Positions 26,300-39,971 of a stretch of 64,000 nt of DNA are shown here, in pieces. Under the pieces are notes generated by a model. That model did no database searches, was not told the origin of the DNA, and worked only from the letters and a program-made list of their open reading frames with translations. This DNA is from Xylocopa sonorina. Taxonomy: Eukaryota > Arthropoda > Insecta > Hymenoptera > Apidae. The stretch spans positions 1,711,795-1,775,794 of the forward strand of contig NC_135205.1 of NCBI RefSeq assembly GCF_050948175.1, given 5' to 3'. Position 1 is the first letter of the stretch. Each line of letters opens with the position of its first letter. The translations under genes and the position numbers were made by a program.

Positions 26300-29200
26300 A
26301 AGCCCGCGCGAGTTTAGTACCTTCCGTTTCGACAGAGGAATTAACCCTTCGTCTAGCATTTTTTCCTTTTCGCCGTTATAGGTGAGAACCTTTCTCGATA
26401 GGCATTCGCGTTAATGGAAGAGATCTCATGGTCGATCGAGTGGGGTGAACAATTTCGAAAGGGAACACACACGCGTTTCGTCATTCTGTACCGGTTTTTG
26501 TGTCTAGGTTAAAAAACGGTATTGCGTGCTAATTTCGCTGTTAGAGGTACGTTCGGCTGGTTTTAAGTGGTCGCGTGGAATCTTCAGCTGGTTTTGGGGA
26601 GGGTTTTAAACGATGCGACATGGCGGTACTTGTTTGGTCATTGTTTAAAGTATATAATGGTTTTAGGAAAGAGCTGACCTGCATTTTGATAGATTCAGGT
26701 GGATCGCCAATCGGTTATTTTTATTTAGTTGTGTCATGTTATCTGTATTTGTAATCAAAAGATGCGCGAATAGTAAAATGTTACGTATCTGTTGTAAAAT
26801 AAATGATGGCATATTTCTCATAAAGAATTCTGATTTTAAGACGTACAAAAATATTTGTCGAGTGCAAAGCGCTAGAGGAATTCTATTAATTTAAAATACA
26901 GTAATCTTTTATTGGAATTGTAGGTGGTTGAATTCTAAGCGTGTTCAATTTCTTTCGAAAATTTCTATTTCTATTGCGAAAAGATCCAAAGAATTTAGCT
27001 AGACCATCATTTTTTAGATTTCTTTAAACTTCGAAGCAATACATAAGTGCTCTCTAAACTCTAACTCCTTCATTTTCAAATACAATAGCCATCAAATTAG
27101 ATCCTCCTCGACAGTAACTAAAACACTCGACCAATTCATCGGCTAGCCAAGTACCACGAAACCATTGAATGCATCATTGGTCCACGATAGACTTCGTCAT
27201 CTACCTCGTCCGATTTCGAGGTAAAAATAGCACGTAATCAACCTTCGATTAACTCCAGACAGCCTTAACCTACAGTCTATTACCGACTCGGACATTCTAA
27301 AACTCTTGGGATACCATTCCCAGGCCTAGCTAACGAAATCCCTTGAGAGTGGCCGTGAGAGTTAGTCGCGTCTAGCAGCCCCTCGGAAACGGGGCCGCGT
27401 TCGCTTCCTGGAAATCGAAAAAGAGGGATCGAGGGGCCGGTGTATCGAGCCGCAAATTAAACGGTCTGTCGCGGATCGGCCCGTTCGATTATATCTGGCC
27501 AGACTGAAGGGGAGAGTTATAGGACCGCACAAAAGCTGGCTGACAGAAACACCAGAGAAGAGAAGAGAGGAATGCAAGGGGGACGAGGTCGCGGGTTGAT
27601 CTACGAGATGGGGCGGGTGACTAGGCCCGAACGCGCCTTTCCTTCGAGTCCAATATAAAATACTCGTATTATGAGAACGCTGCGACGTTCTTTCTCCTGC
27701 TTGAGAACCGCAACTGTTACTGAATCACAATTGTTACCGAACGTTTCATTCCGATGTCGTGGTCGGTTAGCGAAATTATGAACCTGAAATTTGTCGATCT
27801 TTCATGTAGGTTAATATATGTTATGATATGTTATAATCGATTTGGGATTATGTGTCATTGTAATTATTCATTTTCGATTAGAAGCTCTGACATTGGTTGT
27901 TGGTTAGATTAGAGTTGGTTCGTTTGAAAATTTGATTATAACTTTTACTTGTAACGCATTTTGGGGTTACACAAATACGTATTTGCACGTCTTTAGTATC
28001 TTTTCAGACATTTAATTATTCCCCATTGATCTATTTCCAACATTCGTTACGATTAACTTAAGTGTCTTAATATGTTCGAATGAAAGTACGTACATGCTTG
28101 TATACATATCGAGGTACAATATAAAAGTGTTTCATGTTGAAAGTTACAACAGTTGAAGTAAAAAATATTTGTTCGACCTTTGAAAAAGATCAGGTATTTC
28201 TCGATTTTTTCTAAGCTTTAGAGGTTAATCGAAAAAAGTGATTCTCCGTCTAGTTTTTTGAAAAATGAACTCGGCTGTTCCCCTCGCACGAGCATACATA
28301 TGTAACGATCTAACAATAAGACGAAAGAGGCGAAGTGCTCGCCGGGAAGTGTTACAAGCGTAGCCTGTTGCACATTGTATGCCTCCTCGTGGCATACTGA
28401 ACGGGTACCCGTTATACTCGTTTCAAAGATTTAAGCGTTTTGCGCAATCGGTCGCGCTGTGTCTCTACTTCTCTCCCACACACAGACACGTACACATTGT
28501 GACCAATGTGACACACTTTCCTGCGCTCGCGATAGAATCCCGAGCGACGTGCTGTTGACCTATCGCGTGTACCACCGTGCACGAGAACGTGGAAAAACCG
28601 TTTTGAAGGCTGCACGGGAACCGCTCCGTATCGAAATTCTCTCCGTATCGCGTCGATCGATCGTGGACAGCTTAATGTTCGCGATGCTGCTTCTCCAGGA
28701 GGGAGTCATCATTATTTTTAGTTGTACTTTGGGCGAAATCGGTATTTGAGCGGTTTAGATCGCGATGTTTCAAGGTGTCTTAGTAATGGCGTAGAAAGAG
28801 ATAAGTTGAGGAATATACAAAACGGTTACTTCCACTTTTCTTGCGATAGAAATGCAGTCTTGTCGTTATTAAAATGAGGATAGATGATGGTTTCTAAATT
28901 ATACTATAAAAAATAATGTTGAAGAGTAGCAACTGGAGGTGTTCTGTAACGAATGAAGATTACAACGAACAATTTTTCTCAATGATGAGCGCAGAACACG
29001 CATTTGCAATGTGTATAAAATTTCTAGAGTTTTATTTGCAATGTGCTATTAGTTATTTGCTAATCGATCGAGGAGTGTCGTTTCTTCTTCAAATTACTAA
29101 CACCAGATAACTCCGTCAGACTGGGATTATAAAATATCACCTTGAGAATGTGTTTTGCAGGTACTTCTATTTCGGTCTCGGGTTTTTGAAAAATCTCGAG

Positions 29201-32200
29201 GGTCCCACAATCAAAAAGAACGAGGAGCGCAAGAAGAGCTAATCGAAAAACGGGCCTGCGATAGTCCTCTAACTCCGTTGGTCACGCTAGGTAACTTGTT
29301 AGCCCGCGTGGTCCCCGCGATTCCTCGTCCATAAATCATTCGTGTAAGAAAGCAAACTAAGGACCCGGCTTGCCTTTTTACACGGGCTATTAAACAGTTG
29401 CAAAATACACCGCTCGGATGCAGCGGGTTAATTACTCGAACGGCACGAATCGTCGTTTATATAACAGCCAAGAGAAAAGGTGCCTCTGCGATGATCGAGG
29501 CTTTATTCTCGACGCGTCGTTTCCGATAAAGCACCCTCTCCATTCATGATTGACAATTAAATAAATCAATATTATTATCGACTAAGGATCGATATAGTTC
29601 CTTTTCACTCATCCTACTAATTCCTTATCGAACAGATGTCTCGCGACACGCGTTTCACAGGAAGCTGAGCTGAAAATCCCGGTCCCCGCTGGTTGCATAT
29701 TGTCTTCATTATGTCACGGATCGAGACCGCGTTACACTCGAAGAAATATGTCCCGAGTGATTTCGTTGGCTGCGAACGACTGCCGGCTGGTTGCGACACC
29801 GTCGATCGCACCCATCGGGTCCCTCGTCAGGCCCAACGGTGCTCGCAGCTCGCGGATCGGCGATTTCGATCGTCACGAAGGAGTCGCGAGAGAAAAGCCA
29901 GGATTTCTCGTGATCGTTCGCGTCCTCCGCGAAGCAGAAGGACAGATGGATCGCGGGACGATGGAAAATCGGCAGCTGGCCGAGTATAGGTGCCCGCGGC
30001 TCACCGGGGTAACGCTCTACTTGCCGAGAAATGTCAACCGCATTCTGCGACGGCGACCGGCCAGCCAGAACATTCGCCTGGCTAACGTTTCCTCGCGCGC
30101 CTACGTTCCTCCTTCGATTCCCTATTGTTCGCCACGGATGATATCCTGAAACGTGTTTCCACCGCGGCGAACGCGCACCGAGACACACCAGGATATATGC
30201 ATATTTAGTCGCGGCTCATGCCCGACCGAGTTAACTGCGCTGCCAGGGTGTACCCTCTCCGCGAGCCTGGCCGCTAGGCCACCAAGGGGGACGCGGGAAA
30301 GTGATCCTCTGCGGTTTATGGTAATATCGTCTCGTCAGTGAACTTTGCACTTCTCTCGCGGGAGAGAACTGCGCGTCGAGCTCCTCGATGCTTTTCAGAA
30401 TCCTCGCGGAGGATTAAACTATGGGATCAGAGTTTCTTTATTTCAAATATTTACCGTAGATTCTATTTTTTCGTTTGCTTTTGTGACACCTATGCTTGTG
30501 ATAATTCCTTCTTGTGGAATTAATGAACAATCTATGACTTCTTTTTTTTTGATTTAAGGTTTCCTGTAATTTTCTTTTTTTATCTTATACTGCAGATATT
30601 TATATTTGCAATTTGCGCAATACTTACAGTCACGGACAGGTACAATAAAAGGTATATTCGCGAATAACAATTGAATTAATCAGATCGAAAGCTTACTGTC
30701 AAGCTTATCCTCGCTCTTTGCTAATCTAAGTTCTTTCAAGCATCAATTCCTATCTCGAGTATCGTCTTAAGACCCGTTATCAATATCCGGCGAAACTTTC
30801 GTCACCCAAATTGCCACCGATATCGTTATAATCGATGTTAATTCCTATTCTCTAAAATTGAATCCTCTCTCGGAAAAACTGGCAAGCAGATCGCGCCACG
30901 ATACGATTATTAATCGTTCGAAACCGGTAAAACATTCCTCGAGACCTCAGAATATCCTCGAAGCATATTTATCAACGCGCACCGCTAATGCCTCGCGGAG
31001 ATAGATCGAAATCCTCCCCCTCTTCTCGTGTTTCCCGCGAGGGTTCCTCGTCCGTAAACGATCGCCCGGTCGTTCGGACTTCCTCCGACTGGTCTTCATT
31101 TCCAGCAAAAGCGAGAGTTACTCCCACGCGTAGGGACGCGCTTAATATCCTTCCCTCCTCGCCATTAGCGTCGATCGTTAGCCGAGCGGTGTTCCGCGGC
31201 ACGGAACGCGAGACGATCGTTGCTGCATTTCTACGCGCGTTCGCCACGAACGGAGAGGGTGCGTGCTAGCCGTGCGCGCGTCTCTTCTGTGCCCGGTGCG
31301 TGCGCTCCTCCTATTTTTATATCGGCTGCGCCACGAAATTGTCCGTGGCGAATGTAATCTCGTATGCATAATGATCCTTATTACCGGTCCCGCGTATCTT
31401 TATGGAAACGCGCGGTTTCGTTCGAGGCGCTGCCCGCGAGCTGGAATTTCGCGCGGCTAGATGTTCGTTTGGGCTTCGAATGCTCGCGGAGATTCATTGT
31501 TAATTGAAACGAAATACGACTGGTTTGGAGTGGAGTCATTGGTAGGCGTTTCTATTCTTTCTTTTGGTTTTCGATACTTTTTCGAGAAGGATGTAACCTC
31601 GTTTATCCGTGAGTCATAGATTCTTGGAAGGGAAGTTGATGGAATGCTTTCTTCTTAAGAGGTACGAGTAATTTATGATTTTATTTAATGGAAGTTGGGA
31701 AATTCAGATGAGTTTGTTATTACGAAATCTTGGGCAAGATGGTGAAACGTGTTGTAATATAAAAATTTGGTATTTTCTTACCCTTGCGGTATATCGACTA
31801 TTGAGATTAAATTCAATATGATATAGAAGAATGTGTTCATCCTTTAAATTCTAAGCAACGTACATTAATTAAAAATGAAAATATAGCTCGTTAATTGAAA
31901 CAAAAAAAATATCGAAGCTCCGTCTTATTTAGCTCTCTGCGCGAAATAAACGACGAAATAAATACTGTGACATATTCTAACAAAATTAAATACAAAAAAA
32001 GAATCACAAATGCGACGCTGCTATATTGTTCTTTATAAGTATCAAATCCTAATGCATCCTCTTTCATCGCAACTAAATTACAGGCTATAAACCAACTTAG
32101 CTCTTAAACCATCTTCTCGCATGAGACGCGACGCGTGTCTCGTTCCACATTCGACGCGTGATTAGCCCACTTCCCAGACACCTGGAGTCAATTACGAGAA

Positions 32201-32459
32201 GGATCTGCGATCGCGTCGGTTGTCGTCGAGCCGTTTCCACGCATCCAGCGCCGCATTTGGTCTAACGCTAGGATCCGCGCGGCTCGGCGGTATCGTGCAA
32301 ACAGATGCCGCGCGATAAGCCGGATGCGCGCGCACGCGGACATACACATAACCTAGAAGCAACGGAGGTAGAAGAAAAGGAGAAGAATTCTGTTCGGCCG
32401 CGTTCTATTTCTCTCGTTTACTCTCGCGGGCTCCGTTTCTTTCGTGGCACGTGAATGAA
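26300..32459. other. Non-coding, no gene recognised
   Basis: AT-rich 26.6-27.1, 27.75-28.25 and 28.85-29.15 kb; CpG-rich 27.35-27.6, 29.6-30.35 and 30.95-31.45 kb. The 149- to 159-codon frames at 29.70-30.19 kb overlap in opposite directions and look like chance openness. A donor-like CTGTAAGT on the minus strand near 30.62 kb stands alone with no exon evidence. A small inverted repeat CACATTG/CAATGTG lies near 28.49 kb. Confidence 0.5.
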
Positions 32460-32856
32460 GGCGCGCGCGAGCCACCGCCAGCCGGAAGTAGGTTACTGTT
32501 ACGTCACGCGCGTTCGCGTTCGCCGACGTGCAACCGCGCCGCCTAACCCGACGAGGGATAGTTTCGCGCCGTTCATATTATTAGACCAGATCCAGGCGAT
32601 AGACCGACCCGGAGAAAGTAATTAGAGAGAAAGAGAGATCGCCGCTCGTTTCCGCTCTGCTAAATTCAAGGTTACCCATTGTCGGGATCCGCGGGCATCC
32701 GACCGTCGTTCGCCTCATCCTTCTCTTCTGCGCTGCTCGCTAAGTCCTCCGCAATCGTGGATGCTCGATGGGCAGGAAGCGTCGCGACCTTGCGAAGGAC
32801 CATTGTTAAACATGAATTACGCGTTACGTACAATAGAAGTTTGTTTATCTGGACGG
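32460..32856 (+). promoter_or_regulatory. Candidate promoter plus first coding exon
   Basis: A CpG-rich block holds an ETS-type site CCGGAAGT (32482-32489) and, 11 bases later, a CRE-like TACGTCAC (32500-32507), a pairing typical of animal promoters. Downstream, an ATG at 32761 opens 32 codons that end in phase 0 exactly at GG|GTAAGT (donor 32857-32862). The inferred peptide ends NMNYALRTIEVCLSGR and matches no family I recognise. A second in-frame ATG lies 17 codons on. If real, this is a first exon of about 300 bases with a short coding tail; the acceptor exon is not found. The frame also continues only a short way past the donor. Confidence 0.3.
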
Positions 32857-32862
32857 GTAAGT

Positions 32863-33797
32863 AGTCCGTGCGACTGGATTACGAGATTTCGTGCTGCTGG
32901 CGCTCGCAGTGGATCGAGTCTGTCTGACTGGTTCACTCGTTACTACTGCTCGGTTGTTCGTTTCTGGTTTTAAGTAACTTTCTTTTAATTATATGTATCT
33001 TGGAAATTATCTATTAACATTTTTCACTAGTAATTATCCTGAAGTAAATAACCTCAAATATGCTATTTTTAGAGTACTTCTGGATAGGACCGTAGAATAT
33101 TAATTATATTGAGATGAGAGAGATGAACAAGTAACTCAATGTCTCGAAATATTGTTCTATAAATTCGCTCGCATTCCAGAGTATATTACCCATAACTTTT
33201 GAAGTATAAATTACTGCTTAAATTATACAAAGATAATTTCATTGTCTATCCTTTCAGATTTTAAATAATTTTACGTTTCGAGTTATCGTCTCGAGTAAAC
33301 GTGGAATATTTTTCCTAAATGTTTTGTAGGACAATGAAAATTGCTTTTGTTAATTCATCTGGTGCGATTGATTTATGACGACACTTGTCTCGAGTATTCC
33401 AGACGTTAATGCGACATCGTGGGCGCAGTCGAATTAGACAATTTGATTCGGAGCGTTCAGATCCGGCGTAGGTTGAAGGTTAGCGTGCAATTTCGTGGCA
33501 CTGTCACCGGAGCAGTTTCGTTTAATCTGAGCCGATCGGTTAGGTAGGCTGTATATCGGACATTCGAGATCTCGCAATGTTGCGATATAGGTGGAGATAA
33601 GGACGTAGAAGCACGGAGTCACGGATCTGTAGTTTGTCATAAGCGCAACCCCTGTTGCGTTAACGCACTCCAATCTATATCCTCTCTCGTATGTTACACT
33701 TCGTCTCGATTTCAAATTCCAACTTGGAATGATCAATTTTGAACTTATCAGGATTTTAAATTCTGGTGTAAAAGTTCTTTTTATTACTTTCTCGTTG
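32863..33797. other. Non-coding, mostly AT-rich
   Basis: AT-rich DNA after the candidate donor. A 100-codon minus-strand frame at 33434-33736 has no known similarity. Nothing else supported. Confidence 0.5.
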
Positions 33798-33825
33798 AAA
33801 TTTCGAAAAGGTACCTGCTTAATAT

Positions 33826-33890
<65 letters not shown>

Positions 33891-33932
33891 GTATGTTAAG
33901 CAGGTACCTTTTCGAAATTTAAATAATAATTA

Positions 33933-34002
<70 letters not shown>

Positions 34003-34013
34003 GTATGTTAAGC

Positions 34014-34072
<59 letters not shown>
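33798..34072. repeat. Three (TA)n tracts with inverted and direct copies of one unique sequence
   Basis: Left arm 33798-33830 (AAATTTCGAAAAGGTACC and on through CTTAATATTAT) is the reverse complement of the right arm 33881-33920, which differs by a 9-base insert (TATGTTAAG). Between them lies a (TA)n run. A third, truncated copy of the right arm (ATAATATTAAGTATGTTAAG and on) follows at 33993-34018, a direct repeat 112 bp downstream, again flanked by (TA)n (33938-33992 and 34017-34072). The whole can fold into a cruciform with TA-rich loops. Tract lengths may be unreliable in an assembly. Confidence 0.85.
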
Positions 34073-34077
<5 letters not shown>

Positions 34078-35989
34078 GCAATAAAGAGGTTAATTATTTA
34101 AGTAAGAAGTATCACCTCCTCAGTAAAAGTTTGATAAAGCAAATTTGCTGGAAAATTCGGAATATAATTTATAAAATGGTGGCTGTAAAATTGCTGCAAG
34201 TCTATATTTTATTAAATTATTAATCGTTCAACTTACCTAGAATTCTTACAATTTAAACGCACAATTTGATGCAGAAGAGGGTGATTTTGGCATGCAAAAC
34301 GCCATGTTTACCACCATCGATGTACCCTGACCAATTTTATATCTCGTTGGGAGTTTTTCGGCGAAAGTAAAAAAGGAGCACGCGGAATAATGAAGTTGTA
34401 AGGTATAGGCTTGTGACACGGACTTAGGGTGGGGTCCAGGCGGAACAATGCGTTGTCAGGTGAACGATACGGGTTTGTCGCGGCAGCGCGATCGGATTTG
34501 GGAGTAACCAAGAGGAATTTAAACGGGCGTGTAGGCGACAGTGAAAGCAGCGTTACTTAATACCCGCGGCGCGGCTCGTAAATAACAAAAGGCCGGCTGT
34601 TCGACTGGACCCGGGGCCCGAGTTTTCTCGTGCCAGCGCACGTTTAAGGCGCGCGGACACCGGCGACTTTGAAAAAAAGTCTCGCGGCTCGCGAGCACGA
34701 GAAACGAAAGTCGAAGAGACAAATTGCGGCCGCTGATGAACACGCGTCCGCCTTTTTCTCGGCGAGCGAGGACAGCCTCGTCCTTTTGCCGGCAATCACG
34801 TCGGATAAGATTGCGTTTCGCCCGGGGTGGCTCGTACCCGATATCCGCTAACGAGTCTACAAGATCTACCGATACGCGACGACACGTCCGATCGCTCAGA
34901 AGATCGTTCCTCTACCAGTAACGAATCTCTGGATCGTACGCAAACATCGAAATTTTCACTGCACCCTTCGTCAAATTATCGATCGTCTACCGACAAGTAG
35001 ATTTTTTGCTTTCAAACGGTTTAACAATAATTACAAATTTTCAATGCTTTTTTTTTATAAGGAGTTCGTATCTCTTTTCGTATATCGTATAATATTATTT
35101 AATAGCATATAGTACGTGACTCGAGAATTATGCTAGCGACAGAAGGTTAACCTAGTTTGTTACCATCGCAACGCGAGCACGCAAATGTCTCGCATTGCGG
35201 TCTTGGAACGAGTCGCGAGGTTAATCGTGCAGCAGTAATTAGCAAATATTGTACGAGGAGTTCCGAACAGTTCTGTGTCCCTCTCGTTACCCTGAAAATG
35301 TCCCAATCAACGGGTCGTATTTTTTTCTTCCTCCACGCGCGAAGGATCGAAGACTCGGGGCGCAGACAAAGTAGCCAGCAGACGTTTGATTAATGGCGCG
35401 GTCGTGTTAAAGAAGAAACGGATCGAGTTCCAGCGAAATAATTAATTTCTTTCCGGCGGTGCATCGGCCTGGGACGCACGATGCTCGTTTAATCAGGATC
35501 ATCAAGAGGCGCGCGACCTTCGTTGCGCGCGGATCGCTCATTAATAAAAAGAAGGCGCCGCGCGGCACGCATTTCCACGCCGGGACCCGAGCATGGGCGT
35601 CCCTGTCTTTACATGTTACGGGCGTACAAGGAACTAAATAGATATTTGTTCTTTACAGCCTGTGCAAAGTGTTCGCTGTCACCTTTCTTCTTTCCGTTCG
35701 CCAACGTACCTGTAATTTAATATTATATTGCTGCGCGTCTCTTGTCCCTGCCTAATTAAACATTTCTTGTACGCCCATTACGTATAGGTGATTCATCCAG
35801 GGTAACGCGACTTATTGGTACTACGCGAGGTGCCATGTACGTTACAGGGTGAATTTTTTGGTTCTTATTTTGGGACAATTAGTGGAGTAGGATACAACAA
35901 AATATACAATTTTATATTAGATAATTTTAGATGCGTTACACTTGTTTTAAGAGGGTACTATGTTTTTTATTTCACAATCGCTTATGTTA
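34073..35989. other. Non-coding, no gene recognised
   Basis: CpG-rich 34.4-34.95 and 35.35-35.6 kb, AT-rich elsewhere. Short frames on both strands without known similarity. Confidence 0.5.
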
Positions 35990-36235
35990 AAAAAAATTTG
36001 ATTTGCGTAAGAGTGAATTTCGAGTAAAATCTCTATCGATCCAACGATTGTCTATACCATAAAAAGTTTGATGCGCGAAAAAATAATTTCGAATGCGAGT
36101 CCTATACCTCACATACGTACGTACTTATTCGACGATTATTTATATCGCAAGGAAACTCAATTAGCAAAATAATGAATTCAGAACGCAAACTCTGCACCTC
36201 ACGTACGCGTACCAATATTTGAAACAAATGTACAG
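35990..36235. repeat. Decayed tandem repeat, about 70-90-bp unit, three copies
   Basis: Three successive segments share a core: TTTGATTTGCGTAAGAGTGA near 35997, TTTGATGCGCG then AATAATTTCGAA near 36068, and AATTAGCAAAATAATGAATT near 36158. The second and third also share a following CCTCAC(A)TACG(T/C)(A/G)TAC string (near 36109 and 36197). Identity is low, so this is an old tandem duplication. Confidence 0.45.
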
Positions 36236-39200
36236 ACTCACAGGCCAGACCCGTGGCAGTTAAGTTGACAAGATCCCGGCATTTCGAGCTTTCCGTTCGA
36301 TCGAAGCCAGCCTCGTCGAATATCGAACAAAGCGTCTCTCGGAAAGGCTCGATCCCTCTTCTCGTTGCGGCGCGACGGCAAAAAGGGCCCGCGCGCAAGA
36401 TCCAAGGACAGGAGATTGATCGGGGTTGGTCGATTTCCGATCGACAGCTCGCGAGGATAAGGCTCCCTCGCGACGCGGCATTCGTCTCCGGCGGTTGGCG
36501 CGTGACAAATCGAATCGAGGCCACAGGGACGCGCGCGAGACCGATGAATAGAGGAATAGATCTGTCGCGTTTAGGTCGATCTGGATCCCATTCCCTTTTT
36601 TCTGTCCCTTTTTTCGTTCGATCGACGTGCCGCGGACTGCGACGATTCTCCCTCTTGGCTCTGGATCCAGATCACCGCCGGATCTAGACAGACACACCGG
36701 TTCGCGGAGCGTCCGCGTCGCTTCTCGTCGAATTCGAAGCGATTTAGACACGGCCCTCGCGAAACGATCGATCGCGTTCCCGTTAGTGATCGGTTTTTGC
36801 ATTTCTTTCGTCCTCCAAATAACTCGACGATCGATAGAACGAGTTTTACGTTCAACGAATTTTATTTAATCGAGGAGTATTCGAGCAGAATTTTTATTTT
36901 CCACTCTGTTTGTGTTATCAGTCACTGATTTCACTAATTTCATCCCCTCCTTATCAAATTCGTTCACCCTGAATCATAAATATTAAAATAATCTACAGTG
37001 TCGCAAAGAATCAACACATTTTCATTCTACCCTTACTTTTGAATTCGTCATAATTCTCTGTTGCAGCTGCTAGCCTCACAAAAGCTGGTCACAGTCATTG
37101 CATAAAATCACTCCTGACAAATGTTCATCGTCATGCGCGACAAAATTTTTAACTTTTTAACGGGGTATATTTATATTCGATTTTATTTTTATCTGAAAAG
37201 TTTAAAGGGACGAAAAATGCGTGGTCTGCGAAAGGGTGAATTTCGAGGGCAATTTGGTACCAGCATCAAATCCTAAATTCTTCATTTCAAAGGATCGTTG
37301 CCTACCCTCAGCCACGATCCAATTCTCCAACACTCGCAATTGAACTTTCAGCGCATCCGTTCCAAACGATTTCAGATTTTACGAATGCAAGCAACGTTAC
37401 GGTTGAAAATTGCTGGGTCATTTAATTTAAGAGCTCAAGAGGCGGGGGAGGGGGATGTCAAAGGAGACTAGTAAAAAGTTTACGAGCCTGTTAACTCGAC
37501 AAAAATGTTCTCCACTTTCGACCGCTTCGCCCGAAGGGGTTCAAGGCTCCGCGACGGCAACGCGGTGGAGGACATTGTTTACTGCTCGAGTTGGCAGTCG
37601 AGAAATGTCAAGGCGGCAATAACGTTCCCGTTAATAACCAGATATAAATAACCGTGCCGTCGGTTCTCGATGTTGATCGAGAAACGAGGAAGGGAGAGGA
37701 GACGCGCGCGTGCACGCTCCCATCGAGCCGATTGCTCGCGACGACGACTCCACCGCGGCGAAGGCGAAGCATTATTTTGTCTTTTTTTTTTCTCGCGAAA
37801 CGGTTCGACCAGTCATCGTTCTCTCGCTGAGATTACCGTTTCTCTGTAAACACGCCGATAGACGAGAACGGACATTCTCTCCACGGTTCGATCTTCCGCG
37901 CGCGCTCGCCGCCACCTCTTCCTGGGCATTAAGCTTCGATCGAAATTGCCAATACTGTTATTCCCTTCGTCGCGTCCGTGCCGTCGTTGCCTTTTTCAAT
38001 GGAACTCCGCGGTACATCGCCGACAAGTGACGAGGGCTTCTTTTACATCGACTCTGCTCGATTTACGGCCGCTCCAATGGCATAGGTCACGCTCGTTTGT
38101 TTTATAACTTCACCCTTTCAACAGTCGTGCCTGGCAGGCTGTAAAAAGTGACAGTGGTATATGTAATACGTTGGAAAATTGGTCCAATTTTAGAAAAAAG
38201 GAAATCGCAGTCGTACTTGTTTTTTATTATAACCTGTGAGATATCTCGTAATCGAGACACCATGTTGTTGAACACTTTGGTGCGTTCCTTACAGCGAGTT
38301 CTATGAAACTAACTGTAACTTTTATGGTATGCAAGCTAAAGAAACATTGTTCTTATTGGTGAACAACGCGTAGGTCAGAACGATGTGCGCATATGTTTTA
38401 TTCTGTCTCGACTCGTCGACTGTTCTTTACGAACAAGGACTAAGCGCGAGCGTTCGTCAAATCGAAGCCAAACTGAAACTTTGAAATTTTCTGTTCCCCA
38501 AGCGATGTACGGGATTAACCAGTGTTACTAATTTTTATTAGAAAATCGAGCACGAACGGTGTAAATAACAGTAAACGAGGTTTTTCACTGAAATGAAAAC
38601 TCGCTGCACGGAAGCGTGTTGGTAACAGTAAGAAGATAGCGAGGCAACCCAATAAGCGTATGTATCTGTCTAATCCGTCTGTCGGTTGGCCGCGTGGGCG
38701 TGTTGCTTCGACACCTTCCGCGATATGTGTAACGCCATGTAACCGCCGCTTTACAAGGCTGCGGGAATTCGATCTCGACCGGCCTCCTTCGAATTAATCG
38801 ACGTTGAACGCGTGCCGCGATCCGACGGAATTTTTCTTCGTTTCTTTCTCCTCGTTGCTCGATTTAACGCCGCGTGGAGAGAAGGGTGCGCGAAAGGGGT
38901 GCGTGGGCGTGAATAATCGACGGCGGAACGAGCGAACGCGCGATTTAAAGGGCGACCCGTGGAAAAACGCTGGCGTCGTCGTTGGTCAGGAGACAACCGT
39001 CTGAATGGCTCTTGCGGAGATTTTTTATACCCGTGATGCTTCGAGATTGTGTTTTCAGAGAGCGTTTCAAGTGCTAAAGAAATTTAATGGGGTGAGTTGT
39101 TCCGATATGGACATACTTTTGCTGTTTGTAGAATCTTTATAGTCTTGTGGGATATTTGATGATCTTTTTGTTACCCAATAACAATAGTAATTAACTGCTT

Positions 39201-39940
39201 CTTAAATCTTGCTGGAAATAAAAATAAATAACCGACACACGCGAGACGCGCGAGTGTCCAATGATTTGGAAACACTCGCAATGCGACTACAATAATAGCC
39301 TGAACCGTGTTGTACTGGTAAAAGGATTTAAAAAGTGGGTCGTCGTAGAGAAAGGTCCGGAACGAAAGGAAGTATTGGTCCACGGCTGTCGAGCCCGATA
39401 AGTCACTAATAATACATCGGCATTTTTCTCTACAAACCGTTCCTACACATTGGGTACAAGGTTTTCTTGTCATCCACTCGAACGATTAATCGCTGTATCC
39501 CCCTGAACGCTGACAGATCGAAGTACCGTACTATTTTGACAGGCACGTTTCGTCGCGCGATCCGATTTCGTTGGATGGAAAAAAAGGTTAGGTCGCAAAA
39601 AAGTTTAGCCGCGCGCCCCCAAGGTCCCATACGGCGAACCTCGGAACGCGCGAGATAGATAATCGCTGACAACGATCGGACAATCGTCGGACGTTTTTAC
39701 CGTTCGTTTGCTAATCGCGTACCCTACGTGGTACGAGCGTAACGTGGCATGGTTACGACAGAGCAACGGTTAATTTACATCATACTCCGGCCGACTCCCG
39801 GCGATCTTATCGTTCACGTAATGGTATCGGAAGCTGGCCGATGGAACGGAGTAAAACGCCGTAAATCGTTCGAATTGGATTACGCTCGTTGCTACGATCA
39901 CCTCGGACGATTAAAAGATTAGAATCATCGGTGGTAAGTA
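36236..39940. other. Non-coding, no gene recognised
   Basis: A CpG-rich block at 36.25-36.8 kb carries frames of 144 codons (plus) and 180 codons (minus) over the same bases; neither matches a known protein. 36.85-37.4 kb is AT-rich, 37.45-38.05 and 38.65-39.0 kb CpG-rich. No RNA gene or exon could be supported. Confidence 0.5.
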
Positions 39941-39971
39941 GGAGAGAGGGAGAGAGAGAGAGAGAGAGAGA
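39941..39971. repeat. (GA)n microsatellite
   Basis: GAGAGAGGGAGAGAGAGAGA and further GA units, immediately after a GGTAAGTAGG donor-like string at about 39932. Potential GAGA-factor site. Confidence 0.9.

Noticed and set aside
29700..30188. 149-codon plus and 159-codon minus frames
   Set aside because: Same bases, both Arg/Ser-rich with no domain; typical shadow frames of CpG-rich sequence.
36253..36802. 144-codon plus and 180-codon minus frames
   Set aside because: Mutual overlap in CpG-rich DNA and no recognisable family.
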